Shown: positions 1-8,731, numbered from the stretch's first letter. The stretch is DNA of 64,000 nucleotides from Paraburkholderia sp. UYCP14C (GCF_004197395.1 NZ_SELS01000011.1:124001-188000), one strand, 5' to 3'. Notes: generated from the sequence alone by a model not told the origin. Translations and numbers: made by a program.

Positions 1-168
1 GAGCGCGTGATTGTCGAGTTCGGTATCGACGTCGAAAGCGTGACGCTTCGCGCCCGCCACGTCGCTGCCGCTATCGGACGAGTCGCTCGGACCCAGCGCG
101 CCCGTCGTGCCGGACGTTTGCCTGACGGTCTGCTGCGGTTCTTCATCGGGGTTGAGTGTGCTGCTCAT
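1..168 (-). CDS. Hypothetical acidic protein, N-terminal part (cut by window edge)
   Basis: The minus strand is open from an ATG at 168 down to base 1 (56 codons), preceded by a good ribosome binding site (GGGAG about 8 nt upstream). The N-terminus reads MSSTLNPDEEPQQ and is rich in Ser, Asp and Thr, so it is probably soluble and partly disordered. It lies divergent from the topoisomerase IB gene. I do not recognise a domain in the visible part. The C-terminus lies outside the window. Confidence 0.55.
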   Translation of the reverse strand, partial: MSSTLNPDEEPQQTVRQTSGTTGALGPSDSSDSGSDVAGAKRHAFDVDTELDNHAL

Positions 169-351
169 GACGCGGCTCCCTTTCCCGTTGGTCACATCGG
201 CAGTTCCGCAAGGACCGTTCCGCTTCGGCGCCAGAGTTCGTTGTCAATGGCATCCCCCTTGCTTCACGGCGATCACCCGGCACGCATCGGCACGCATCGC
301 CCCGACTCGCCGAGCCGATCCGAACCACGCTTGAAACTTCTACCTGCAACG

Positions 352-1659
352 ATGGCTACCGCGACTCATTCCACGACCGCACCACGCAGCCCGACGACTG
401 CGAACGGCAACACCGCGCCGCCACCGATGCCGGCGGGGCTGCGCCATGCCGACGACACCAGGCCCGGCTATACACGCAAACGCGACCGCGACGGCTTTAT
501 CTTTTTCGACCTGAACGGCAAGCGCATCGTCGACGAGGACGAGATTCAACGCATCAATTCGCTCGCGATTCCACCCGCCTACGAAGACGTCTGGATCTGC
601 CCCGATCCGCGAGGTCATCTGCAGGCGACCGGCCGCGACGCGCGGGGCCGCAAGCAGTACCGCTATCACCCGCGCTGGCGCGAAACGCGCGACGCCGACA
701 AGTACGAACGGATGGCCGAGTTCGGCCGCGCGTTGCCGAAGATCCGCGCGCGCGTCGCGCGTGATCTGAAGCTGCCGGGCATGCCGCTCGACAAAGTCGT
801 CGCGGCCATCGTGCAGTTGCTCGACACGACGCTGATCCGCATCGGCAGCGCCGAATACGCACGCGATAATCAGTCATACGGATTAACGACGCTCCGCAAG
901 AAGCACGTGAAGATAAAGGCCGGTCAATTGCGCTTCCAGTTTCGCGGCAAGAGCGGCATCGAGCACGACGTAACAGTGGACGATCCGAGCATCAAGCGCA
1001 TCGTGCGACGTTGCGCGGAGCTGCCCGGTCACGACCTGTTCCAGTATCTCGACGAGAACGGCACACGACACAGCGTCGGCTCGACCGATATCAACGACTA
1101 CCTGCGCCGAGTGAGCGGCGCGGACTTCACCGCGAAGGACTACCGCACGTGGGCCGGCAGCGTGTACGCGCTTGCGGCGTTGCGCCGGTTGATGTGCGGC
1201 AGCGCGGCCGAGGCGCGCCGTCATATCGTCGCGACCGTCAAAGAGGTGGCGACGCTGCTGCGCAATACACCCGCCGTGTGCCGGCGCTGCTATATCCACC
1301 CGGGGATCATCAGCGCGTTCGAAGCCGATGAGTTGCAGAGCCTGGCTCCTGGCCGATCGCGCCGGGGGCTGAAGGTGGATGAACTGGCCTTTGCCGTTCT
1401 GCTCGCGCAGGCGGAAAAACGCGCAGCGAAACTCGCGCGCGCATCCGGTGCGAAAGGACGCAAGACGCGGGAATCGTCGGTCGGCGACAGCATCAACGGC
1501 TCGTTGACGAGTCTGCTGAAAAAATCGCGCATAGTGCGCAAAAAATCCGCGGACGCGAAACGGGAAAGCGTCGCGGCGCATCTGCACGCCGGTGCCCGCG
1601 TTCGTACGCCCCGCGCCGTGCGGAAAACGGCATCCGATCCCAAACCGGCGACCCGGTGA
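352..1659 (+). CDS. DNA topoisomerase IB (poxvirus/bacterial type)
   Basis: This enzyme relaxes supercoils by nicking one strand through a 3'-phosphotyrosine. The protein is 435 residues from the chosen ATG. The N-terminal domain carries the family stretch GYTRKRDRDGF and the segment IPPAYEDVWICPDPRGHLQATG. The catalytic core shows KDYRTWAGSVYA and, at about residue 314, the tyrosine of TPAVCRRCYIHP, the expected nucleophile. The tail after residue 370 is Lys/Arg/Ala-rich and may bind DNA. The frame stays open upstream to base 7, but those codons do not resemble the family. No strong ribosome binding site precedes 352, so the start is the least certain part. The gene is monocistronic and divergent from an acidic protein. 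Confidence 0.93.
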   Translation: MATATHSTTAPRSPTTANGNTAPPPMPAGLRHADDTRPGYTRKRDRDGFIFFDLNGKRIVDEDEIQRINSLAIPPAYEDVWICPDPRGHLQATGRDARGRKQYRYHPRWRETRDADKYERMAEFGRALPKIRARVARDLKLPGMPLDKVVAAIVQLLDTTLIRIGSAEYARDNQSYGLTTLRKKHVKIKAGQLRFQFRGKSGIEHDVTVDDPSIKRIVRRCAELPGHDLFQYLDENGTRHSVGSTDINDYLRRVSGADFTAKDYRTWAGSVYALAALRRLMCGSAAEARRHIVATVKEVATLLRNTPAVCRRCYIHPGIISAFEADELQSLAPGRSRRGLKVDELAFAVLLAQAEKRAAKLARASGAKGRKTRESSVGDSINGSLTSLLKKSRIVRKKSADAKRESVAAHLHAGARVRTPRAVRKTASDPKPATR

Positions 1660-1688
1660 CGGATTCAACGATCAAGCGACGACGTCTC

Positions 1689-1983
1689 TCAAACATCTTC
1701 CTCGAACGCCGCCATCACTAGCCACACGTCGCGTTCACCGTCGCGTATTGCGGCCGCCAGCGCATAGGCATCGCGTGGCGAACACGCGCGCGAGCGTGTT
1801 ATGCGCGACTTCACCGTTGTCGAACACACGCGCCGACAATCGCCGCACTTCCTGCTTGCCTTCGAACATCGGCTGTTGCCGTCGATACACGAGCGTCTCG
1901 GACTTCCAGCTGCGGAAGCACTCACGAACGTGCGCGAAGTCGCCGCCGCAAATGTTCGCCTGATAATGAATCTTCCTGGTCAA
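1689..1983 (-). pseudogene. Small conserved-looking protein, apparently frameshifted
   Basis: A TTG at 1983 has an excellent ribosome binding site (GGGGGAG, 7 nt upstream) and opens a frame reading TRKIHYQANICGGDFAHVR, continuing through ARVFDNGEVAHNTLARVFATR. Near 1770-1780 that frame degenerates to Cys/Gly/Arg codons. The neighbouring frame then continues with DAYALAAAIRDGERDVW and LVMAAFEEDV to a stop at 1689. Joining the two gives one plausible acidic protein of about 97 residues. The break lies in a CGCG run, consistent with loss of two bases by slippage. It may be a real inactivating mutation or a sequencing error. Function unknown; no signal peptide. Confidence 0.6.
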
Positions 1984-2072
1984 GGTTTTCTCCCCCTCGA
2001 TGCGGAGCGCGGCATCGCCCACGCGTTACGGCGAACGCAACGGTGCATTGCCGCGACCGCATCGATCCAGCG

Positions 2073-2384
2073 TTACTGCCCCTTCGTATCACTACTGGCA
2101 TCGGCACCGGGTGTGTTCGTCGTATCGGTCATCGGCTTCTTTGCCTTCGACTTCTTCTGATGATGCTTCATCGATGAACTCGAACCCGCGGTGCTGCCCA
2201 TGGCGTTCGACGCGGGCTCGTTGCCCGCCGTGGGCGCGGCGGTCGCGGCGCTATGCGCGTTGCCGCCGCCCGCGCCGCTATTGCCGTTGCCGCCGCCCGC
2301 CTGCGCGAACACGGCGCCCGACGCGAGCGCTCCCGACGCGACCACACATGCCGCGACCAGCCATGCTTTCGGATACTTGCTCAT
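2073..2384 (-). CDS. Small secreted Gly/Ser/Ala-rich protein
   Basis: The 103-residue product starts with a clear signal peptide (MSKYPKAWLVAACVVASG, hydrophobic core, likely cleavage after AVFA). A low-complexity Gly/Asn/Ala/Ser region follows, then a basic stretch (KHHQKKSKAKK) and an acidic/Thr tail. A ribosome binding site AGGGAGAA lies about 7 nt before the ATG. It is probably periplasmic or extracellular. The composition resembles small Burkholderia envelope-stress or biofilm-associated proteins, but no domain is recognisable. Confidence 0.75.
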   Translation of the reverse strand: MSKYPKAWLVAACVVASGALASGAVFAQAGGGNGNSGAGGGNAHSAATAAPTAGNEPASNAMGSTAGSSSSMKHHQKKSKAKKPMTDTTNTPGADASSDTKGQ

Positions 2385-2683
2385 CTGGGTTCTCCCTGAA
2401 GTAAAAAAGACCGGTGTGATCCTTCTGTCCTGAAGCCATCACTGCAAATCGAGCAAGGCCTATGCCGCGCGATGGACTCATCGCATGCTCGCATCACGTT
2501 CTTTCGTGATCGACGTTTGCGTCGGCATGGACGAAATAATTGCAATCGCGCTCGCATCCTTTACGCATGAGGTGCCTCGTCGCGCGAATGCGCCGCGCGA
2601 CGAGGCATAACGGCAGCGCACGGATCGATGGAACGGCCGTTGCTCAATGCCTCGGTACATTCACCCCTTCAAAGGAGCCCATC

Positions 2684-3190
2684 ATGATCATGCAGACCCA
2701 GACGCAAGGTGCCGCCATCGTCGGCAAAGGCGCCGCAACCGCGGAAGGCCCAGGCCCGGATGTCATGGCCGCGGCGACGCTCGACGGCAACAAGGTGATC
2801 AGTAGCGACGGCGAGCACATCGGCAAGATCAAGGACATCATGCTCGATGTGCGTTCGGGCCGCGTGGCGTATGCGGTGCTGTCGAGCGGCGGCTTTCTCG
2901 GTATCGGCGACAAGCTGCTCGCGATTCCGTGGAGTGCGCTGACGCTCGATACGGAAGAAAAATGCTTCGTGCTGAACATGGTGGCCGAGCGCGTGAAGAA
3001 CGCGCCGGGATTTGATAAGGATCACTGGCCATCGATGGTGGATCAGACGTGGGCCACCACCGTGCATCAGTACTACGGCAGCGAACCGTACTGGGGCGGC
3101 GACGTTTATAGGAGCCGCGACGCGCTGGGCATCGGTGACATTCCTCCGGGTTCGCCGGAGGCGCCTGAGTCCGGCGGCGTGAAGCTCTGA
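2684..3190 (+). CDS. PRC-barrel domain protein
   Basis: This is a 168-residue cytosolic protein. Residues of roughly 30-105 form a PRC-barrel: the pattern VISSDGEHIGKIKDIMLDV, then GRVAYAVLSSGGFLGIGDK and LLAIPWSALT is typical of stand-alone stress-associated PRC-barrel proteins in Burkholderia. The start at 2684 has AAAGGAG 6 nt upstream; an ATG two codons later is possible. The C-terminus, rich in Trp, Tyr, Pro and Gly, matches many proteobacterial homologues. Its neighbour DUF3175 belongs to the same class of small stress genes. No catalytic residues are expected. Confidence 0.88.
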   Translation: MIMQTQTQGAAIVGKGAATAEGPGPDVMAAATLDGNKVISSDGEHIGKIKDIMLDVRSGRVAYAVLSSGGFLGIGDKLLAIPWSALTLDTEEKCFVLNMVAERVKNAPGFDKDHWPSMVDQTWATTVHQYYGSEPYWGGDVYRSRDALGIGDIPPGSPEAPESGGVKL

Positions 3191-3251
3191 TCGCCAGACC
3201 GACCGTTTTCAATGCGTGGCCCGTCCGACATTTCGCTTCAGGGAGAAAACA

Positions 3252-3665
3252 ATGGCGACCCGAAAGTCCAGCAGCAAATCGAAACGCCCTGTGTCGCGAG
3301 GCAAGTCGGGACGGCCACCGCGTCAGCGCCACGCGCAGGCGCGGGCCGCGCATCGCGCGAAAACCGCAAAGTCGAACGGCGCCTCAGGCGCGAACAAATG
3401 GTCGCACCACGTCATGGAAACGAGCGACGCGATGGACATCCAGAAGGATATTTTCAAAACCGGCAGCGCGGAGTCCATCGCGCGATCGTTGAAGCACTCG
3501 TCGACGGCGAGTCGTCGACGCAAGGGCTCGCCGTTCCAATCGGCGATGTCGATGCTCAATTTCTACATCAATCGAGCGGGCCGAAACCTGCCGAAGGAGC
3601 GGCGCGATACATTGCAACGGGCCAAGCGCAAGCTGCGTGAAGCGTTTGGACGCGAGCCGCGATGA
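3252..3665 (+). CDS. DUF3175 family protein
   Basis: The product is 137 residues. The first ~50 residues are very basic and Ser/Ala/Lys-rich. The conserved core then reads KWSHHVMETSDAMDIQKDIF, with FYINRAGRNLP and a C-terminal helix RRDTLQRAKRKLREAFGR. This order matches DUF3175. The start has AGGGAG about 7 nt upstream. Function is unknown; the basic N-terminus suggests nucleic-acid contact. It follows the PRC-barrel gene by 61 bp and may be co-transcribed. Confidence 0.82.
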   Translation: MATRKSSSKSKRPVSRGKSGRPPRQRHAQARAAHRAKTAKSNGASGANKWSHHVMETSDAMDIQKDIFKTGSAESIARSLKHSSTASRRRKGSPFQSAMSMLNFYINRAGRNLPKERRDTLQRAKRKLREAFGREPR

Positions 3666-3701
3666 GGTAACGGGATGGGCGCAATCACGCCGCACAGCGC
3701 T

Positions 3702-3835
3702 TCAGTCGGCCCCGGGCTGAATGCCGAAGGCACTCTGCACGCCTTCGAATCGCGAATTGACGTTCAGTTTTTCGAACACGTTCTTCATGTGCCATTTGAC
3801 CGTCTCGGCCGGCACCCGCAACAGCGCGCTACAAA
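3702..3835 (-). pseudogene. Remnant of a LuxR-type regulator (C-terminal HTH only)
   Basis: On the minus strand a short frame reads RVPAETVKWHMKNVFEKLNV and NSRFEGVQSAFG before a stop at 3702. This is the recognition and dimerisation half of a LuxR/MalT-type helix-turn-helix. Nothing upstream encodes the expected sensor, ATPase or first HTH helices; the preceding codons are out of pattern and run into the 3' end of the binding-protein gene. It is best read as a deletion remnant of a larger regulator. Confidence 0.7.
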
Positions 3836-3874
3836 CGCGCGCCGTTCCGACAGCCGGCCCAGCATGAGTCAAAC

Positions 3875-5026
3875 TCACACGCCGCCACTCCCACCCACGG
3901 TCCGCTGGCTCTTCCACTGCCCCTGCTGCACCTCGAACAGCGTATAAGGCGGCTTGATCAGGTCCCCATGCGGATCGAACGCGATTTTCCCGGTCACGCC
4001 AGTCACGTTCACCTTCGGGAAAGCCGCGACGATCTTCGCGCGATCGAGCGAGTCCGCGTCCTGGATCGCCTGAATCATCGCGAGCGCGGCGTCGTAGGCG
4101 AACGGCGCATAAAGCTCGACATCCTGATTGAAGCGCGCCTTGTAGCGCTTGCCGAATTCCTGCGCGGCCGGCAGCTTGTCGAGTGCCGGGCCGGGCTCAA
4201 GATCGCGCGTACCCTCGCCCGCGTTGCCCGCAATCTGCAGGAATGCGTTGCTCTTCAGCGCACCGGCGCCAAACAGTTGCGCGGGCATGCCGAGCGAGCG
4301 CATCTGCTTGACCAGCATCGCGCCCTGCTCGTCGAGTCCGCCGAAGAAGATCAGATCGACGTTTTTCTGCTTCAACGAGGTCAGGATCGCGCGCAGATCG
4401 ACCGCCTTGTCGTTCGTGAACTCGCGATCGACGATATTGCCGTTCGCCTGCTTCGCGCCCTTCTCGAACGCATCGGCGAGGCCCTGGCCGAACGCGGTGC
4501 GATCGTCGATGATGCCGATGCGCTTCGCCTTCAACTGCTGCACCGCGAACTCGCCGGCGATCACGCCGCCCACCCCGTCGTGCCCCATCGTCCGAAACAC
4601 GTTCGGAAAGCCTTGCGCGGTGAGCGCCGGATTCGTCGAGCCCGGCGTGATCATAGCGACGTTCGCCGTGTGATAGACGGCCGAGGCCGGAATACTGCAC
4701 CCCGAGTTGTAATGGCCGATCACGCCGACCACGCCGTCGTCGACGAGCTTCTGCGCGACCTGGATCGCGATGCGCGGATCGGCCTGATCGTCCTGCACGT
4801 CGAGCACATATTTGACGGGTTTGCCGCCGATCGTCGGATGCTTCGCGTTCGCTTCGTCGATCGCGAGCTGCGCGCCGTTCTGCAGATCCTTGCCGACCCG
4901 CGCGACCGGTCCGGTCAGCGGTCCGACGAAGCCGATCTTGACGATTTGCGGGTCGGCGCCGTACGACGGCGCGTGCGCGCACAACATCCCAAGGGCGAGT
5001 GCGACAACCAGGTTTCTGCGTTTCAT
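3875..5026 (-). CDS. Branched-chain/other amino acid ABC transporter, periplasmic binding protein (orphan)
   Basis: This 383-residue LivK-type protein has a signal peptide (MKRRNLVVALALGMLCAHAP, cleavage near SYGADP). The type I periplasmic-binding fold follows: IGFVGPLTGP, QNGAQLAIDEAN, DVQDDQADPRIAIQVAQKLV and the ligand-site region GHYNSGCSIPAS. No permease or ATPase of the Liv type is nearby, so it must use a remote transporter or act as a sensor partner. It lies 34 bp downstream of a FAD amino-acid oxidoreductase on the same strand, suggesting the pair serves one amino-acid substrate. A paralogue is at 55045-56166. Confidence 0.92.
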   Translation of the reverse strand: MKRRNLVVALALGMLCAHAPSYGADPQIVKIGFVGPLTGPVARVGKDLQNGAQLAIDEANAKHPTIGGKPVKYVLDVQDDQADPRIAIQVAQKLVDDGVVGVIGHYNSGCSIPASAVYHTANVAMITPGSTNPALTAQGFPNVFRTMGHDGVGGVIAGEFAVQQLKAKRIGIIDDRTAFGQGLADAFEKGAKQANGNIVDREFTNDKAVDLRAILTSLKQKNVDLIFFGGLDEQGAMLVKQMRSLGMPAQLFGAGALKSNAFLQIAGNAGEGTRDLEPGPALDKLPAAQEFGKRYKARFNQDVELYAPFAYDAALAMIQAIQDADSLDRAKIVAAFPKVNVTGVTGKIAFDPHGDLIKPPYTLFEVQQGQWKSQRTVGGSGGV

Positions 5027-5060
5027 GATGTCCGTCCTCTTCGTGCAGCAGTTGCGGTGG

Positions 5061-6293
5061 TTAAAAACGACGTGGGCTAAAAGGCGCGAGATCGACCGGC
5101 GGCAAGCGCCCCGCCACCAGATCGGCGACGACGCTGCCGGTCACGCCGCCCAGCGTGACGCCCAGATGCTGATGACCGAATGCGTAGACCACGCGTGGCG
5201 ACGCGCTCGATGGCCCGACGACCGGCAGCCCGTCGGGCAGGCTCGGCCGGAAACCGAGCCAGTCGCTGTCCGGTTGCGGCAATTGCGGCAGCGCGTGCTG
5301 CGCGGAGCGCGTGATCAGATCGAGCAGCGCGGCATTGCGCTGCGGTCCGTAACCGCCGAGTTCGACGGTGCCCGCCGCGCGGATGCCGCCGTCCATCGGC
5401 ACCATGTAGAAGCCGCGCTCGGCCCAGCCGCACGGCCGCGAAATCAGCGACGACGTGCCCGGGAATCGCACGTGATAGCCGCGCTCGGTATCGAGCGGTA
5501 CGCGGTCGCCGCATTGGCGCGCGAAGCGGCCCGAAAACGCGCCGGCACAGACGACCACCTGCGCCGCGTCATAGGCGCGCCCCGCGTCGTCGACGATGCG
5601 CACACTGGTGACACCCGGCTCGATAGTGCGAACCGCGACCCGCTCATGCCTGAGACCGCGAGCGAGCAGCGCCGCGTGCAGCGCCTGCAAAAAGCCGCGC
5701 GGGTCGCTGAGGAACCAGCTGTCGTTGAACAACGTGCCGTGCGCAAAGATCGGTGCGAGATTCGGCTCGAGTGCGGCGATGCCGGCGCGGTCGAAGTTTT
5801 CGAAGCGCACGCCGAGCGAGCGGCGCAACGCGAGCGACGGCTGGGCCGCCTCGAACGACGCCGCATTGGAATACAGGTACAGACATTCGCGCGGCCGCAC
5901 GAAGCGCGACAGGTCGTCGCTCGCGAGCATCTCGCGGTAACCGTCGAACGCGCGCGCCAGCAGGCTTGCAAGTGCCTGCGCGCTGTGCTCGTAGCGTCGC
6001 GGCATCGATGCGCACAGAAAGCGTGCGAGCCACGGCGCGAGCTGCGGCAGATAGCGCCAGCGAATCCGCAGCGGGCTCGTCGGCGAAAACAGGAAACGCG
6101 GCAGATTGCGGAACACCGCCGGGTTGTTCACCGGAATGCAGCCGTAGTTGGCGAACGTGCCCGCATTGCCGTACGACGTAGCCTCGCCCGGACCGAGCGC
6201 ATCGAACAGCGTGACGCGATGACCGTCGCGCATCAGCCAGTAGGCGCTCGACAGGCCGATAAAGCCCGCGCCCAGCACGGCGACTTCGCTCAT
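5061..6293 (-). CDS. FAD-dependent D-amino acid dehydrogenase-like oxidoreductase
   Basis: The 410-residue protein belongs to the DAO/DadA flavoprotein superfamily. The N-terminal Rossmann motif is VAVLGAGFIGLSSAYWLMRDG with an acidic residue ending strand 2 (VTLFD). The stretch GEATSYGNAG is typical of DadA. The C-terminal FAD motif reads LPVVGPSSASPRVVYAFGHQ with HLGVTLGGVTG. It probably deaminates a D- or secondary amino acid and passes electrons to the respiratory chain. Together with the downstream LivK-type protein and the divergent MocR regulator it suggests an inducible amino-acid utilisation unit. Substrate is not predictable from sequence. Confidence 0.9.
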   Translation of the reverse strand: MSEVAVLGAGFIGLSSAYWLMRDGHRVTLFDALGPGEATSYGNAGTFANYGCIPVNNPAVFRNLPRFLFSPTSPLRIRWRYLPQLAPWLARFLCASMPRRYEHSAQALASLLARAFDGYREMLASDDLSRFVRPRECLYLYSNAASFEAAQPSLALRRSLGVRFENFDRAGIAALEPNLAPIFAHGTLFNDSWFLSDPRGFLQALHAALLARGLRHERVAVRTIEPGVTSVRIVDDAGRAYDAAQVVVCAGAFSGRFARQCGDRVPLDTERGYHVRFPGTSSLISRPCGWAERGFYMVPMDGGIRAAGTVELGGYGPQRNAALLDLITRSAQHALPQLPQPDSDWLGFRPSLPDGLPVVGPSSASPRVVYAFGHQHLGVTLGGVTGSVVADLVAGRLPPVDLAPFSPRRF

Positions 6294-6453
6294 GGCGTTC
6301 GCCTGCCGACCGCACCGGCCGTCCGACCCGAACCCGCACCGGATGCACCGACCGGCGGTAGCGTGCTCTGAAGCTCTATCACGACCGTCCCTCCTGTACT
6401 ACAGTTGCGCGTCGTCTTTCGACACAACGCCATACAAATCATGCTTTAATACT

Positions 6454-6495
6454 CACACAAAGTTTTTTTGTGTGCAATTAATTTGACTTTGTGTG
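6454..6495. promoter_or_regulatory. Repeated CACACAAA/TTTGTGTG octamers, candidate MocR operator
   Basis: An inverted pair, CACACAAA (6454-6461) and TTTGTGTG (6467-6474), is followed by a third copy TTTGTGTG at 6488-6495. A fourth copy in CACACAAA orientation lies at 6653-6660, just inside the regulator gene. They sit in an AT-rich island within the 353-bp divergent region between the flavoprotein gene and the MocR gene. MocR regulators commonly bind repeated sites upstream of themselves and of divergent targets, so autoregulation and control of the divergent gene is the natural inference. Confidence 0.5.
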
Positions 6496-6646
6496 GACTT
6501 AGGGATTTTCCCCGAGCGAAGCAGGCCGAGATCGTGCAGGTGACGTACTTTCGCTTGCCGATAAGATCACAAACGGGTTTAGTATTGGCTTGTTCGGTAC
6601 GAACGAACGAATTTTTGTATGGAGATTCACGTTGGATGAAAACGCG

Positions 6647-8062
6647 ATGGACCACACAAACGGTGAAGACAACCTCCAGACAAAGGGGCGTCAGTCGACT
6701 TATCTCGAAGTCTCGCGCAGCCTTGAGGAAAAAGTCCGCAGCGGACTCTACCCGCCGGGCAGCCGTCTGCCGGCGCAGCGCGAGCTTGCGGTGGAGCTGG
6801 GTCTGAACGTCTCCACCGTGTCGCGCGCGTACAAGGAGTTGCAGGCGCGCGGGCTGATCGTCGCGAGCAAGCGGCGCGGCTCGATCGTCACCGGCGGCGC
6901 CATGCCGGCCGTGCATGCCCGCAGCGACAGCGCGTCGGCGAACGGCGACGCCAACCCGAACGCCGTGATCGACCTGACCGTGAACCGGCCGGCCACCGGC
7001 GAATTCCTCACGCAGCTCGCGCGGACCATGACGTTGATCGCGCACGATCCCCGCTATCCGGAGACTCAGGAATATCAGCCGCCGCAAGGCCCCGAATGGG
7101 CGCGCGCCGCGGGCGCGCAATGGCTCGCCGCGCCCGGCTTCACGCCCGCTGCCGACAGCGTGGTCGTCACGAGCGGCGCGCAGCATGGCCTGTACGCGGT
7201 GCTGAGCAGCCTGATGGGTCACGAGGGTGTGATCCTGTCGGATCAGCTGACCTACTATGGCCTGAAGGCTCTTGCGCCGGTGTTTCAGTTCGAACTCGTC
7301 GGTATTCCGAGCGACGACGAAGGGCTGCTGCCCGACCGTCTCGAAGACGAGTGCCGGCATCGGCGTGTGAAGGCGATCTTCACGGTGCCGAATCTGCAGA
7401 ACCCGACCGTCGTGACGATGAGCCTCGCGCGCCGCGCGGCGCTCGCCGACATCGCGCGTCGGCATCACATCGTGATCATCGAGGACGACGTATACGGCCC
7501 GCTGCTGCAAGCGCGCCTGCCGACGATTGCGAGCCTGTGTCCGGAGCTGACTTTCCACATCACGTCGACGTCGAAGATCCTCGCACCGGGTCTACGCATC
7601 GGCTATCTGCGCACACCGCCGCATGGCGCGGCACTGGCCGCGGAAGCGGTGCGCACGACGGCGTGGATGCCCGCGCCGCTGTCGACGCTGATCGCGACGC
7701 GCTGGATCGAAGACGGCACCGCGCAGACGATCCTCGACGCGCAGCGCGCCGAGTTGCGCGCGCGCCAGGAGATCGCGCGCGAACTGTTGCCCGCCGAGCA
7801 TCTGGTGAGCGACCCCGCCTGCATGTTCGTGTGGTTGCGCGTGCCGCCGCCGTGGCGCTCGGACGACTTCGCGGCCAATGCGCTCGCGCGCGGCGTCAAC
7901 ACGATGCCGGCCTCCGCGTTCGCGGTCGATCGCTCGACGGTCGAGCACGGCGTGCGCATCAATCTCGCCTGCGCCGCGTCGCGCGAGCAGTTGACGCGCG
8001 GCCTGCAGATTCTCGCGCACACGCTGCGCGACCGGCCGCGCGCGCTGTTCGGCACGATCTAG
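6647..8062 (+). CDS. MocR-type GntR regulator (wHTH fused to aminotransferase-like domain)
   Basis: The 471-residue protein has an N-terminal GntR winged helix (EKVRSGLYPPGSRLPAQREL, LGLNVSTVSRAYKELQARGL). It is fused to a fold-type I PLP domain from about residue 100, with FTVPNLQNPT, IIEDDVYGPL and the PLP-lysine in STSKILAPGLRIGY at about residue 310. Such proteins sense PLP-linked amino compounds and regulate a divergent gene; here the divergent partner is a D-amino acid dehydrogenase-like enzyme with a LivK-type protein. The ATG at 6647 was chosen because it leads into the wHTH with a short linker; an in-frame TTG at 6590 is possible. Confidence 0.92.
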   Translation: MDHTNGEDNLQTKGRQSTYLEVSRSLEEKVRSGLYPPGSRLPAQRELAVELGLNVSTVSRAYKELQARGLIVASKRRGSIVTGGAMPAVHARSDSASANGDANPNAVIDLTVNRPATGEFLTQLARTMTLIAHDPRYPETQEYQPPQGPEWARAAGAQWLAAPGFTPAADSVVVTSGAQHGLYAVLSSLMGHEGVILSDQLTYYGLKALAPVFQFELVGIPSDDEGLLPDRLEDECRHRRVKAIFTVPNLQNPTVVTMSLARRAALADIARRHHIVIIEDDVYGPLLQARLPTIASLCPELTFHITSTSKILAPGLRIGYLRTPPHGAALAAEAVRTTAWMPAPLSTLIATRWIEDGTAQTILDAQRAELRARQEIARELLPAEHLVSDPACMFVWLRVPPPWRSDDFAANALARGVNTMPASAFAVDRSTVEHGVRINLACAASREQLTRGLQILAHTLRDRPRALFGTI

Positions 8063-8133
8063 ATGACGGCGGAAGCGTGAAGCGGAGCGGCTAGAATACG
8101 GCACTACCCTGCCCCGCCGAGCCGCCCGATCCG

Positions 8134-8706
8134 ATGACTCCGTCCGACGATTCAAGCCCATCCTCGCGCACGCACGCCGCCGATGCGCTGTTCGCTTTCC
8201 TGAAGACGCTGCCGCTCGGCGACCGCCTGATCGAGGGCGGCTTCATGGCCGTGCAGGCGGTTGCGGGCGCGAGTCTCGCGTTCGGCATCGGCCGCGCGCT
8301 GCACACGGAGCAGGCGTTCTGGGCCGCGATCACCGCGATCGCGGTGAGCCAGCATAGTTATATCGACACCCGCAAGCTGTCGCGCGACCAGTTCATCGGC
8401 GCGATGGTCGGCGGTATTTGCGGGCTGATCGGCACGCTCGCGGGCGGCGGCCATTTCGCTGCCTATGCGGCGACCGTGGCGGTCGCGATCCTGATCTGCT
8501 GGATCGTCAACGTCGGCAGCGCGGCGCGCCTGGGCGGCATCACCGCGACGATCATGTTGCTGGCGCCAAGCATCGGCCCCGCGTGGGACAAGGCCTTCGT
8601 GCGGCTAGCGGAAGTGACGCTCGGCACGGTTTGCGCGCTGGTGATTGCGCGGCTGATGGCGTCGCTCGAAAGACGTGCGTTCAGCAAGAGCGAATCGCCC
8701 AAATAG
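8134..8706 (+). CDS. FUSC-like inner-membrane protein
   Basis: This 190-residue protein has an aqueous N-terminus of about 35 residues followed by several hydrophobic helices (FMAVQAVAGASLAFGIG, FWAAITAIAVSQ, GAMVGGICGLIGTLAGG, AAYAATVAVAILICWIV, ITATIMLLAPSIG). The sequence AFWAAITAIAVSQHSY is a hallmark of the FUSC / aromatic-acid exporter membrane domain. Only one repeat is present, so it is a short family member, possibly working as a homo-oligomer in efflux of aromatic acids. It follows the MocR gene by about 70 bp; a TAGAAT -10-like hexamer at 8092-8097 may give it its own promoter. Confidence 0.8.
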   Translation: MTPSDDSSPSSRTHAADALFAFLKTLPLGDRLIEGGFMAVQAVAGASLAFGIGRALHTEQAFWAAITAIAVSQHSYIDTRKLSRDQFIGAMVGGICGLIGTLAGGGHFAAYAATVAVAILICWIVNVGSAARLGGITATIMLLAPSIGPAWDKAFVRLAEVTLGTVCALVIARLMASLERRAFSKSESPK

Positions 8707-8731
8707 AATCGCAGGCGCCGCGACTCTTTAG

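Noticed and set aside
4812-6371. 519-codon plus-strand open frame
   Set aside because: It is antisense to the LivK and flavoprotein genes; composition is Arg/Ala/His-rich, typical of antisense frames in GC-rich DNA.
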